Below, piece after piece: positions 9,402 through 17,739 of a DNA stretch of 64,000 nucleotides; position 1 is the first letter of the stretch; each line of letters begins with the position of its first letter. Source of the DNA: Cellvibrio sp. OA-2007 (lineage in GTDB: Bacteria > Pseudomonadota > Gammaproteobacteria > Pseudomonadales > Cellvibrionaceae); NCBI RefSeq assembly GCF_000953825.1, contig NZ_BBUL01000087.1:62001-126000 (forward strand), written 5' to 3'. The notes under the pieces are model-generated. The model had not been told where the DNA came from. It saw only the letters and a program-made list of their open reading frames with translations, and made no database searches. A program made the translations under genes and the position numbers.

Positions 9402-9862
9402 CTTTTGTCCACATACCTTGAATACATACACTCACGATAAAGCAACCAAAAACCCCGAAGATAACCAACGGCGAGAAATAAACACAGCGCCGAGGTCACC
9501 AGCATAAAACTCATTTTATCTTTAAGCTCAGCCATATAAGGCGAATCAGCCATAAATAATAACGGCACTGCAACCAGTCCACGCAATAAAAAAACAATGC
9601 CGATTAATAACAAAGCAGTTTTTAAAAATGGTAGCGGCCGAATTATTCCTGCACCAGAAAAAGCGTAAGCAGACCACACAAAAAGCACTGTCGTAATACC
9701 AGCAGTAACAATAGCGGGATACCACAACCCCTGTTCACTCATAGTAGCCATTGCTTCTCCAGCGCCAAAAAAACGATACCAATCTTCACCGCCCATAATA
9801 ATTCCCAAATGCAAGAGTGCTGCAATACATACCAACCAACCATTAACTTTTAACAATGTCAT
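9398..9862 (-). CDS. small four-helix membrane protein, unknown
   Basis: A 154-residue protein with four hydrophobic segments (about 8-25, 48-70, 80-102 and 118-140) and short charged loops, so an inner-membrane protein. I do not recognise a named family. Its stop overlaps the start of the PatB/MalY-like gene by four bases, which suggests a two-gene unit. Nothing in the sequence points to a substrate. Confidence 0.75.
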   Translation of the reverse strand: MTLLKVNGWLVCIAALLHLGIIMGGEDWYRFFGAGEAMATMSEQGLWYPAIVTAGITTVLFVWSAYAFSGAGIIRPLPFLKTALLLIGIVFLLRGLVAVPLLFMADSPYMAELKDKMSFMLVTSALCLFLAVGYLRGFWLLYRECMYSRYVDKR

Positions 9863-9911
9863 TATTCGTATCTCCTTCGATCTTGTTAATCTTTTTGGTT
9901 ACCCAAAGTAA

Positions 9912-10517
9912 TTAAGGGCGCTTGAATTTCTTCCTCGCTTGCTCCACCTTGGCTCGCGTAACACAATCCTGATGATGATCATTAATCAACCCCATCGCCT
10001 GCATAAAAGCATATACCGTTGTCGGCCCGACAAACTTCCAGCCTTGTTTTTTCAATTCTTTCGATAAAGCTACCGACACACTGGATGTAGATACTGTTTG
10101 AGGCTCCGCTAACTGATCATTCTTTGGTTCGTAACGCCAGATAAAGGTGGCAAAAGAACCTTCGCGTTTAATCAGCTCTTGTAAACACTTGGCGTTATTA
10201 ATGACTGCTTCAATTTTCCCGCGATGACGAACGATGCCTTCGTCTTGCAATAAACGGTCAATATCTCGCTCAGTAAATTTGGCCACTTTATTAAAATCGA
10301 ATTGGGAAAATGCCGCACGAAAATTCTCGCGTTTGGCAAGAATGGTGCGCCAGCTTAAGCCAGATTGAAAACCTTCAAGACAAAGCTTTTCAAATAAACG
10401 GATATCATCCGCTACAGGAAAGCCCCACTCTTTATCGTGATAATCCAAAAATTCCGGCGCCGCCGCACACCATTTGCAACGAGGCTTGCCGTTCAAACCA
10501 AGAACTGTCTCGCTCAT
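9912..10517 (-). CDS. tag: DNA-3-methyladenine glycosylase I
   Basis: Removes 3-methyladenine from alkylated DNA in base-excision repair. The 201-residue protein matches Tag across its length. The zinc ligands of the HhH-related fold are present: Cys14 and His27 at the N-terminus and a His-His-x-x-Cys group near the C-terminus. The Tyr-His-Asp-Lys-Glu-Trp-Gly and Ser-Gly-Leu-Ser-Trp segments are typical. I chose the ATG at 10517, with GGAG nine bases upstream; the open frame continues 61 codons further but that extension is not Tag-like and overlaps the next gene. Not obviously in an operon with its neighbours. Confidence 0.95.
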   Translation of the reverse strand: MSETVLGLNGKPRCKWCAAAPEFLDYHDKEWGFPVADDIRLFEKLCLEGFQSGLSWRTILAKRENFRAAFSQFDFNKVAKFTERDIDRLLQDEGIVRHRGKIEAVINNAKCLQELIKREGSFATFIWRYEPKNDQLAEPQTVSTSSVSVALSKELKKQGWKFVGPTTVYAFMQAMGLINDHHQDCVTRAKVEQARKKFKRP

Positions 10518-10605
10518 TTCAAACGTCTCCGTGTTAGTAATAAGGGTATGAACAAATAATTGATATTTATTGGCTAGATTAAGGTTATGCCAGCATGGTT
10601 TCAAC

Positions 10606-11034
10606 TTAGCGTTGATAGATATCAGGAACCCACTTTTCCATAAAATTATCGGGATGAGAAATAGCACCGAATCCGAATTGCTCGTACAAGCCATGCGCAT
10701 CTTTGGTGACTAATACAAAGCGTCGCAGATTTTGCAGGTCCGGGTGCGCAACAATTTCCTCCATTAACCACTTACTCAAACCCTTATCTCGATGGGCATC
10801 CAGAATAAACACATCTGAAAGATAGGCAAAGGTTGCGGTATCGGTAATCACCCGAGCAAAGCCAACTTGCTCGTTTTGGTCAGTGAATACGCCGAAGCAC
10901 ATCGCATGATCAATCGCTTTTTGCATGGTTTCAGCGGGCATTCCTTTTGCCCAGTAGGTGTTTGAAATAAAAGAGTGGATAACATTGAAATCCAAGTCGG
11001 ATTTATTGGTACTTATTTTATAGCCCGCCACCAT
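10606..11034 (-). CDS. GNAT family N-acetyltransferase
   Basis: A 142-residue GNAT protein. Motif A is visible as a Val-Phe-Ile-Leu-Asp-Ala-His-Arg-Asp-Lys-Gly-Leu-Ser-Lys segment (about residues 77-90), which binds the acetyl-CoA pyrophosphate, and a late Leu-Tyr-Glu-Gln-Phe-Gly-Phe segment is typical of the fold's motif B. The acyl acceptor is unknown. It lies 88 bases upstream of tag on the same strand with no visible terminator between them, so co-transcription is possible. Confidence 0.88.
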   Translation of the reverse strand: MVAGYKISTNKSDLDFNVIHSFISNTYWAKGMPAETMQKAIDHAMCFGVFTDQNEQVGFARVITDTATFAYLSDVFILDAHRDKGLSKWLMEEIVAHPDLQNLRRFVLVTKDAHGLYEQFGFGAISHPDNFMEKWVPDIYQR

Positions 11035-11047
11035 TTATTAGATTCCT

Positions 11048-11128
11048 CTAAGAATTATTCGCTGGATGAACAGAATACTGCAACTCCACCATCCCCTCAC
11101 CTGTTCGTGAAGCGGTTATGTGCAGTAA
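11048..11128 (-). pseudogene. 3'-terminal fragment of a RibD-C/DHFR-like gene
   Basis: The last 26 or so codons before the stop at 11048 resemble the C-terminal strand of the intact DHFR-like protein at 13017-13571. Both contain Gly-Glu-Gly-Met-Val-Glu-Leu followed by Gln or Arg and Tyr. At DNA level the two sites share a 22-base identical run (11079-11100 and 13040-13061). Upstream of this tail, 11129-11291 has no recognisable reductase sequence. I interpret it as the remnant of a second family member removed by deletion, although a local partial duplication would look the same. Confidence 0.6.
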
Positions 11129-11291
11129 GTAATATAGGCCGACCAACCTATGCGATGTGGGGATATGGTAATTGAAGATGTGATCTTGTGTGGCGAAAAA
11201 AACATGAAAAAAATTATAAATCCTCGAACCTACGCGGACGAAAGCCCACACAGCTGACTCACTGTTAACTGCGTAGGCTTTGAGAGTATCG

Positions 11292-12914
11292 TTATTTTGA
11301 CTGCAAATCGAAAGCGATCAGACTGCCAGTGCTCTCTCTTGCGCCAACAGCGAGAATAAGAGAGCGATTATCGGTAATAGTGATCATACCGGGAGCGTCA
11401 TATTGCCAAACCGACTTTTTTGTTTGGATATCTAAAGCATAGATTCGCGAATTGGTACTAACAAAAAGCAAGTTGTTCGTCAGAACAATATTACGATGGA
11501 AACTATTGTCACTAGTTGACGGAGGAGTCCAGCTCCACAGGACTTTTCCAGTTGTTTCGTCTATCGCATCAATAGCTACCGGATTATTTTTCCCGGCATA
11601 AACAACTCCGTTGCCTACAGCAAAAAAAGGCTTATAGGAAAAGGCTGATGTCCATTCGTACTTATTATTCAGGGTATCAAAACTGGATATCACTCTATCT
11701 TCATATTGCTCAACATTACTGCTCGCGCGACCACTAAATCCACCACCACTGAAAGCCAGAACATTGCCTCTACTACCAACAACTGGGGCGCCGTGATAGT
11801 CGTAACTGGAGTTCCCAAAGGGGTCATCAATAGTTGCTATTGTCTTTCCGGTCTGTTTATCAATTACAGTTAATTTTGATCCGCTGTGGGCATAAACATG
11901 TTTTTCACCAATTGCGACCGAATCCATCCCCCAAGAAGTCGCTGCAGAAGAATCCCAAAGTCTCGCACCAGTTTCTGCAGAAAACGCTGTAACAGACCCA
12001 CCATAATAGCCACCAGTTTGGACGACCAAGTCCCCACTTGCCGTGGGAGCCAAGTAGTGCCCCCACTGCGATGAAAAACTTGACTGGAATTGCAACTTGC
12101 CATCTTGTCGGTTAATACTCCACAGTTTGGTATTTTCGTGTCCAGAGGTGGCAATAAATAAACTTTTATCGTTAAGTGCAGGTGGATTCAATGCAGGCAT
12201 ATTGCCAAAAGAAACCCGCCACAATTCTGAACCTTTTTTCTCATCCAGAGCAATAACGGCAGCATCCCCAAAATAAACATCGGTAGAAACGTATACAACA
12301 CCCTTGCCGGCTGCGGGTGCATTAATTCCGCCAATGGGTTCATTCGATGGTTCACGCTGCCACTCCCATAATTTCGTAAAATTACTGGTATCGACATAAA
12401 TCGGAACGTAACCATTGTGTAGCGCATTAGCCTGATGGGTTTGCCACTCCGGAACTTTTGCGACACGCAAATTGATAGCCAACTCTGAACTAGAAGATGC
12501 AAATTGACCAGTGCAATTTATATCCTTACAAGCTATAAACGAGAGCGAAGACGTATAATCTCCTGCTACTAATTTATGATTGGTGAAGGTATCCAGTTTA
12601 AAATTGCGATCATCGGCAGCATGTATCACTGCAGAGTCAAGGGTATTTTTCTGATTATCAATCACCTTGATGTAGACGGCTTTATTACCAATATTACTTG
12701 CACTCCAAGTACCCTCAATAATGACCGGATACTTATCACCTTCACTCACCGCAAGCTGTAATTTTTCTGTTTTTATTTGTAGAGAGACATGTGCGGCGGG
12801 TATTACAGGATTGGGGTTATCATCTGGATTTTTTGATCCACCCCCCCCTCCACCGCCACAAGCGCTGAACAATGCAGAAACAACTACAACGGGTATGCCC
12901 CTATAAAATTTCAT
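11292..12914 (-). CDS. lipoprotein with PQQ-like beta-propeller repeats
   Basis: A 540-residue outer-membrane-type lipoprotein. The signal peptide ends in a lipobox (Leu-Phe-Ser-Ala-Cys) near residue 19, followed directly by seven glycines and a Ser/Asn/Pro/Asp-rich linker. Residues about 40-150 look like a beta-sandwich, and the rest has repeated propeller blades of the type Gly-x-Leu-Trp-x-(Ser/Trp), as in BamB and PQQ-dependent dehydrogenases. There is no sign of dehydrogenase active-site residues, so a scaffold or binding role is likelier. I chose the ATG at 12914 because GGAG sits about ten bases upstream, whereas the ATG at 12929 has none. The glycine run is encoded partly by eight consecutive G. 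Confidence 0.82.
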   Translation of the reverse strand: MKFYRGIPVVVVSALFSACGGGGGGGSKNPDDNPNPVIPAAHVSLQIKTEKLQLAVSEGDKYPVIIEGTWSASNIGNKAVYIKVIDNQKNTLDSAVIHAADDRNFKLDTFTNHKLVAGDYTSSLSFIACKDINCTGQFASSSSELAINLRVAKVPEWQTHQANALHNGYVPIYVDTSNFTKLWEWQREPSNEPIGGINAPAAGKGVVYVSTDVYFGDAAVIALDEKKGSELWRVSFGNMPALNPPALNDKSLFIATSGHENTKLWSINRQDGKLQFQSSFSSQWGHYLAPTASGDLVVQTGGYYGGSVTAFSAETGARLWDSSAATSWGMDSVAIGEKHVYAHSGSKLTVIDKQTGKTIATIDDPFGNSSYDYHGAPVVGSRGNVLAFSGGGFSGRASSNVEQYEDRVISSFDTLNNKYEWTSAFSYKPFFAVGNGVVYAGKNNPVAIDAIDETTGKVLWSWTPPSTSDNSFHRNIVLTNNLLFVSTNSRIYALDIQTKKSVWQYDAPGMITITDNRSLILAVGARESTGSLIAFDLQSK

Positions 12915-13016
12915 TAACTGTATCTCCATATTTGATAATTAATCAGTATTCTGCTGAAGTGCTGGCTGTGGATACTAGCAAATAAACGACACTCTGTTGT
13001 TCTAAAAGTAGCGTTC

Positions 13017-13571
13017 TTACAAAGATTCGACGTCATACCGCAACTCCACCATCCCCTCACCCATGTGCTGCGCAGACCTTAATTTAAACGCGGGGCTTAA
13101 TACTTTACGGGGAAACACAGGTCTACCGCTGCCAAGTGTAACCGAGCCGATCTGGATAATCATTTCATCTAACAAACCCGCATCATAAAACTGCACGGCA
13201 AGTTCACCGCCGCCAGCGATCCAAATATTTTTACCTGCAGCGGCAGAGCACATTTGTGCATGGAGTTCGCGCACATCGCCTTGTACATAATGAATATCGG
13301 CGCCGGCAATTGCAGGTAATGTCCGATGGCTAAACACCCAAACTGGCTGGGCGTAAGGCCAAGGCGATCCCATCTCGGCCATTACCGCATCGGCATTGCG
13401 CAGTAACCACTCATAGGTTCCTAACCCCATAGCAATAGCGCCGATTTGTTCGATGAATTGCGGGTAGCTGGATTGGTTGATATCCGCAAGTGGGAATAAC
13501 CAATCAATGGAATGATCGTCGGTGGCAATAAAACCATCGAGACTTGAGGCAGTGTAATATTGGGTTTTCAT
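13017..13571 (-). CDS. dihydrofolate reductase-like (RibD C-terminal domain) protein
   Basis: A 184-residue protein of the RibD_C/DHFR superfamily (YwjB/YyaP-like). The opening (Tyr-Tyr-Thr-Ala-Ser-Ser-Leu-Asp-Gly-Phe-Ile-Ala) and the glycine-rich NADPH segment (Ile-Trp-Ile-Ala-Gly-Gly-Gly-Glu-Leu) are characteristic. The true substrate of such stand-alone proteins is generally unknown. The AAGGAG ribosome-binding site is unusual because it lies inside an 11-bp hairpin (see 13578-13605). Upstream on the same strand is ovoA, 79 bases away. Confidence 0.88.
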   Translation of the reverse strand: MKTQYYTASSLDGFIATDDHSIDWLFPLADINQSSYPQFIEQIGAIAMGLGTYEWLLRNADAVMAEMGSPWPYAQPVWVFSHRTLPAIAGADIHYVQGDVRELHAQMCSAAAGKNIWIAGGGELAVQFYDAGLLDEMIIQIGSVTLGSGRPVFPRKVLSPAFKLRSAQHMGEGMVELRYDVESL

Positions 13572-13577
13572 TGTTGC

Positions 13578-13605
13578 TCCTTAGCTGATTTGAGTCAGCT
13601 AAGGA
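13578..13605 (-). promoter_or_regulatory. hairpin covering the ribosome-binding site of the DHFR-like gene
   Basis: Perfect 11-base arms, TCCTTAGCTGA at 13578-13588 and TCAGCTAAGGA at 13595-13605, with a 6-base loop. On the minus-strand transcript one arm includes the AAGGA of the Shine-Dalgarno, seven bases before the ATG at 13571. It has no T-run behind it and so is not a terminator for ovoA. It may control translation or serve as a DNA operator. Confidence 0.6.
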
Positions 13606-13650
13606 TAGCAATAGTTGTGTCTGATTTTGTCAGGTAGGTTAGCCGTAAAA

Positions 13651-15846
13651 CTAACCAATGCGCTCCCAAAACGTAACCTCAGAAACTGTATGCTGAAATT
13701 TCCGCTTGGTCTCGCGAATCACAAACGGGACTTCATGCGGGCCTTTGATTAAACGGAAGTGCGCTTTCAAGTGCGCTTGCAAACCATCCAGCGTTGTAAA
13801 ACTCTCACCGTCTTTTTTGAAACCGCCGATCCATTCTTCGCGTGGAGTGTGGTCGGTTAGCCAGGTGTAGGGCGATGTGAGCATAAACACACCGCCGATA
13901 TTCAAGCGTTCATGAATATTCCCGAGGAATTTCGCCGGGCTGTAGAGGCGGTCGATTAAATTGGCGGCGAGGATAAAATCGTAGCCAGTGAATTGAGGTT
14001 TAAGGTTACAGGCATCACCTTGGGAGAATTCAACTTTTTGTTTGAATTCATTCAAACCAAGATCGCTGAGTGAACGAGATTTGTAGGAAATCAATTCGCC
14101 TTCATCAACCAATGTGTAGCGTAGGGTCTCGCTGTTGGCGAGCTGCACGCCTTGGCCGATAAAACGCGCAGAAAAATCGATACCTGTAACATGATCAAAA
14201 TAGCGCGCTAACTCAAACGTGGCGCGCCCAGAGGCACAACCTAAATCCAGCGCTTTTATTTTGGGTTTATCGCGCAACTCTTGCACCGCCAAATCAACCA
14301 GGGCTTTAGAGAAATTGGTTACGCCGAAATATTCATCGCCATAGTGAAATTCAGCGTATTCAGACATTAATTTATCGGTTTCGTAATGGGAGCTGGGCAC
14401 AGGTTTTATTTCTCCAGAGACAACATAACGGAAGCCCGCATGTTGGAAAAAGTGGCGACGGAAAGCGTAGCGCGATGAGCGTAGTGTTTCATTGCCGCAG
14501 GAAATCCATGAGCCGCCTTTGATTAAATTGTGGCGCTCGTCGAAGGTAGGTGTGGTGAAGTCATCGTAAATGGCGTGAACTTCAAATCCATCAAAAGGAT
14601 AAATGGGTGTTTCAGTCCATTGCCATACATTGCCGACCACATCATAAAAATCACCTTGCGCAAATTTATTGACCGGGCAAGACGAGGCAAAGTGGTCAAG
14701 ATGAATATTCGCCGCCGCTTTATCTTTGCCGACTTCATTTGCACCGGACACATCATAAATACGATACCACTCATTTTCAGTGGGCAGGCGCACCGGCAAA
14801 CCCGTTTCGGATTTTTTCCAATTACAAAAAGCTTTGGCTTCGTGATAGTTCACTTCTACCGGCCAGTCCCAGGGCATGACAACTTCTTCAGTCATTAAAC
14901 GCAAATACCAGCCATTGGTTTTTTTCACCCAGAATGTTGGATGCTGTGCTTTGGTAAATGCGAGCCAGCCTTTACCTTCTTCTTCCCAATTATGAGAATT
15001 TAAATAGCCACCCGCTTCTACAAATTGCAAAAACTCATGATTGCTTACTAAAAAAGTCGCTGCTTCAAATGCGGGCACTTCGGCTTTATGTACACCGTAT
15101 TCGTTATCCCAGCCGTAAAACGCATCGTTTTTATCTTTTGCTAAACGCACCTGCCCTGCCATTACTTTAACTAAACTGTTTTTCGGTGCAGTGCCCGTAG
15201 AGCGGCAGGGTTTCCAATTGGTTGAATTTTTTACGTAGTCAAGTTTATGTTGGCGAATCAATACTGAAGATGTTTCCAAATGAATCCGCTCGTGCTCAAT
15301 GCCCATGATGATCGCCCACCAAGGGTTATTCCAATCAACCGGCATTTGCAGCGGCGCATGATCAATAAGATCCAATACTCGTGCGCGCACCTGATCGCGA
15401 TAGGCTTTTACTTCCGCAGGTGTGGGCCATTGATAGTTGCCATCATTGAGATCATCCCAACTCATTTCATCTACACCCACTGCGAACATAGATTCAAAGC
15501 GCTCGTTAATCCGTTCGCTGATCATGCGGGTTAGCAATAATTTATTAACGAAAAAAGTGGCTGTATGGCCGAAATAAAAAATCAATGGATGACGCAGATT
15601 AATCGGCTTAACATAAAAAGCCTGATCGTTGGCCAGACACTCAAATAGGGATTCGTAAGTCGTGAAAGTATCCAGAAAATAATTGCGCAATGACTGACGT
15701 AGAGCTGCTTCATCAGTATCACGCAGATTGGGAGTACGAGTGATTAAAGGGTGGAGGGATTTTAAATCGCCTTGCGGTTTCATCGATATCGGCGCAACTG
15801 AATCGGATTCGGCGGTTTTGCGCAGCGTGGAATGTCCCGTATGCAT
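13651..15846 (-). CDS. ovoA: ovothiol synthase OvoA (5-histidylcysteine sulfoxide synthase / 4-mercaptohistidine N1-methyltransferase)
   Basis: Joins cysteine to C5 of histidine with oxygen and non-haem iron, then N-methylates the thiol-histidine, giving ovothiol A after C-S cleavage. The 731-residue protein has the three OvoA domains: DinB-like (about 45-200) carrying the iron ligands His94, His185 and His189 (an HxxxH pair), an FGE/sulfatase-modifying domain (about 225-475) with Asp-Val-Val-Gly-Asn-Val-Trp-Gln-Trp and the late Gly-Gly-Ser-Trp segments, and a SAM methyltransferase domain (about 500-731) with Leu-Asp-Leu-Gly-Cys-Ala-Ser-Gly. The methyltransferase separates it from EgtB. The second of two adjacent ATGs has better spacing to AGGAG. 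The C-S lyase (OvoB) is not obvious nearby; the PatB/MalY-like PLP enzyme at 8226 is only a distant candidate. Confidence 0.93.
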   Translation of the reverse strand: MHTGHSTLRKTAESDSVAPISMKPQGDLKSLHPLITRTPNLRDTDEAALRQSLRNYFLDTFTTYESLFECLANDQAFYVKPINLRHPLIFYFGHTATFFVNKLLLTRMISERINERFESMFAVGVDEMSWDDLNDGNYQWPTPAEVKAYRDQVRARVLDLIDHAPLQMPVDWNNPWWAIIMGIEHERIHLETSSVLIRQHKLDYVKNSTNWKPCRSTGTAPKNSLVKVMAGQVRLAKDKNDAFYGWDNEYGVHKAEVPAFEAATFLVSNHEFLQFVEAGGYLNSHNWEEEGKGWLAFTKAQHPTFWVKKTNGWYLRLMTEEVVMPWDWPVEVNYHEAKAFCNWKKSETGLPVRLPTENEWYRIYDVSGANEVGKDKAAANIHLDHFASSCPVNKFAQGDFYDVVGNVWQWTETPIYPFDGFEVHAIYDDFTTPTFDERHNLIKGGSWISCGNETLRSSRYAFRRHFFQHAGFRYVVSGEIKPVPSSHYETDKLMSEYAEFHYGDEYFGVTNFSKALVDLAVQELRDKPKIKALDLGCASGRATFELARYFDHVTGIDFSARFIGQGVQLANSETLRYTLVDEGELISYKSRSLSDLGLNEFKQKVEFSQGDACNLKPQFTGYDFILAANLIDRLYSPAKFLGNIHERLNIGGVFMLTSPYTWLTDHTPREEWIGGFKKDGESFTTLDGLQAHLKAHFRLIKGPHEVPFVIRETKRKFQHTVSEVTFWERIG

Positions 15847-15902
15847 CATGAACTCCTGATCAATATGTACTGCTCGAAAAATAGTCAGCGAGAGAGCTTA
15901 AA

Positions 15903-15926
15903 TGACACCATTGCCATATAGTGTCA
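15903..15926. promoter_or_regulatory. operator-like palindrome upstream of ovoA
   Basis: TGACAC at 15903-15908 and GTGTCA at 15921-15926 are inverted repeats separated by 12 bases. The site is centred about 70 bases upstream of the ovoA ATG, where a regulator would be expected. I do not recognise the regulator. Confidence 0.4.
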
Positions 15927-15945
15927 GTAGGACTCATGCCCTTTA

Positions 15946-15977
15946 TCTAGGTAATGCTCAGCATTGATGTACCTAGA
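15946..15977. repeat. nested inverted repeat upstream of ovoA
   Basis: TCTAGGTA (15946-15953) and TACCTAGA (15970-15977) are perfect inverted repeats. Between them lies a second palindrome, ATGCT-C-AGCAT (15954-15964). There is no T-run on either strand, so it is not a standard terminator for the upstream ATPase gene. Confidence 0.5.
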
Positions 15978-16055
15978 CGCATCACTGCCGCATTAGTTAC
16001 AACTATTACCAGCTATAACCAAGAGAGCAATAAACGTGAGTAACATCTAAATCGA

Positions 16056-16907
16056 TCAGTCGCGCCCCACAAAATCCCGTGCAAACTGCCATGCAACACG
16101 CCCGCTACGTGCACCGCGAGTTCTGTGCCAGAGTAAAGCCGCTGTTTCAGCTTGGTTATCCCACTGCCCGCCTAGCTGCATAACCCAGTAATTCGCTGCT
16201 GCGAGATATTCATCCTGTGAGAATGAATAAAAGCTCAACCAGAGACCAAAGCGCTCAGAGAGCGACACTTTCTCTTCGATGCTGTCATTGGGGCGCACCT
16301 CGCCGTCTTCGTTGCTCACACCCAGATTGTCGCGCATTTGCTGCGGGATCAAATGGCGTCGATTGCTAGTCGCATAAAAGAGCATATTGGCTGTAGGGGC
16401 AGAAATGGAGCCATCTAAAACAGACTTCAGTGCTTTATAACTTATCTCACCTTCTTCAAACGACAAATCATCGCAAAAAATAATGAATTTTTCGGGGCGC
16501 TCGCCCACCAAATCAACAATAGAGGCAAGATTCAGTAAATCTGTTTTATCCACTTCAATGATTTTCAACCCCTGCTCTGCATACGCATTCCAGGCGGCTT
16601 TGATCAGGGTGGATTTTCCTGTGCCGCGCGCACCAGTAAGCAAAACGTTATTGGCTGATTTACCGGCGATAAACTGACGTGTATTGCGCAATATGGCGTT
16701 CTTCTGGGTATCGATATTCTTTAACGCATCCAAGTCGACCCGATGTGGCTGTTTGACCGCCTGCAGATAACCACTACCATTGGCAAGGCCGCGCCAGCGA
16801 AATGCGCTCGCGGACCAGTTTGGTTCAGGTGCAACAGGAGGTAAAACGGTTTCTACACGGGTGATAAGTTGTTCCAGGCGGGTAATAAATCGCTCTAAAT
16901 CAGACAC
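16056..16907 (-). CDS. DUF815 family AAA ATPase
   Basis: A 283-residue P-loop ATPase of the DUF815 family. The Walker A segment (Gly-Ala-Arg-Gly-Thr-Gly-Lys-Ser-Thr, about 92-100), a Walker B-like Ile-Phe-Cys-Asp-Asp segment, and an Ala-Thr-Ser-Asn-Arg-Arg sensor 1-like stretch with the following His-Leu-Ile-Pro are typical. The function of this widespread family is not established. The start is GTG at 16907, backed by AGGAA upstream. It is transcribed away from the receiver-domain gene at 17035, with 127 bases of shared upstream sequence. Confidence 0.85.
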   Translation of the reverse strand: MSDLERFITRLEQLITRVETVLPPVAPEPNWSASAFRWRGLANGSGYLQAVKQPHRVDLDALKNIDTQKNAILRNTRQFIAGKSANNVLLTGARGTGKSTLIKAAWNAYAEQGLKIIEVDKTDLLNLASIVDLVGERPEKFIIFCDDLSFEEGEISYKALKSVLDGSISAPTANMLFYATSNRRHLIPQQMRDNLGVSNEDGEVRPNDSIEEKVSLSERFGLWLSFYSFSQDEYLAAANYWVMQLGGQWDNQAETAALLWHRTRGARSGRVAWQFARDFVGRD

Positions 16908-17034
16908 ACTAAGTTCCTGCAGTTATTAAGAATCGCGACCAATCTTGGTAAAAGGTTATTTACTAAAGCTAGCGAAGAAAACAGACTAGGCTATATTGTA
17001 AGAAGTTTTATTTCTACACAAGTTAAGGCCACTT

Positions 17035-17697
17035 ATGTTTACCAAGCCGGAATTACAGATCATCGGACAAACGCTGACACAAAAGCGGGCCTGGATCGCC
17101 AAAAATATTGCAACTGCTGATGTTAACGCCAAATCAGAGCTAGAGCAGAACCTGAAAACCCTAGATGCAGTTTTACAAAAAATTACCTTTGAACTAGTAG
17201 GCGGCAGCGAGAAAAGCACCGTCAATCACTATATATCTGAAAAAGCTGTCTCCCCGATTCGTCAGGCAGCCCTTGGTCGCCGCCAAGAACTAACACCTAT
17301 GCATATAAGGGTACTGCTAGTCGATGACGATCAGCTGATTTGCGATTTGGTGACTGCCTATTTGGAGGCGGCAGGTATCTATCAGGTTGACTACGCCAAT
17401 GACGGCCAGCAAGGCATTAATATGATGTACGAGGCCAATCCCATCTATGACTTGGTATTGTGCGATTGGAATATGCCCAGCAAATCCGGTTTGGAAGTGC
17501 ACAGCGCTATGCGCGCTGCAGAGCGCTATTTGGGTACAGTCTTTATGCTCGTAACCGCCGTCAGCGAAGCTAAACAGATTCGCTCGGCGATTGAGGATGG
17601 TGTGGATGACTACGTGGTGAAGCCGATTGAGCAGGATAAATTGATCAAAAAGATTGCACGCTTTTTCCCGCATGTAAACGGAAGCCCGAGCGATTGA
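17035..17697 (+). CDS. single receiver-domain response regulator with helical N-terminal extension
   Basis: A 220-residue protein. Residues about 89-218 form a CheY-like receiver: acidic pocket Asp97-Asp98-Asp99, phosphoacceptor Asp144, Thr174 and Lys196. There is no DNA-binding or enzymatic output domain, so it should act by protein contact. The first 88 residues are helical and charged and are not a family I know. The ATG at 17035 has AAGG seven bases upstream; an internal Met89 at the start of the receiver could give a shorter form. No histidine kinase is adjacent. It is divergent from the DUF815 ATPase and convergent with mksB. Confidence 0.85.
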   Translation: MFTKPELQIIGQTLTQKRAWIAKNIATADVNAKSELEQNLKTLDAVLQKITFELVGGSEKSTVNHYISEKAVSPIRQAALGRRQELTPMHIRVLLVDDDQLICDLVTAYLEAAGIYQVDYANDGQQGINMMYEANPIYDLVLCDWNMPSKSGLEVHSAMRAAERYLGTVFMLVTAVSEAKQIRSAIEDGVDDYVVKPIEQDKLIKKIARFFPHVNGSPSD

Positions 17698-17739
17698 GTG
17701 AAGTACTGATCCGCCAATACTCCACTTGCATCAGATCAG

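Noticed and set aside
11048-11251. An intact 67-codon gene
   Set aside because: Only the last third resembles a protein family, and that is the end of a longer reductase.
17698-17739. Inverted repeat ACTGATC/GATCAGT between the receiver gene and mksB as a terminator
   Set aside because: The arms are seven bases and far apart, with no T-run, so it is too weak to call.
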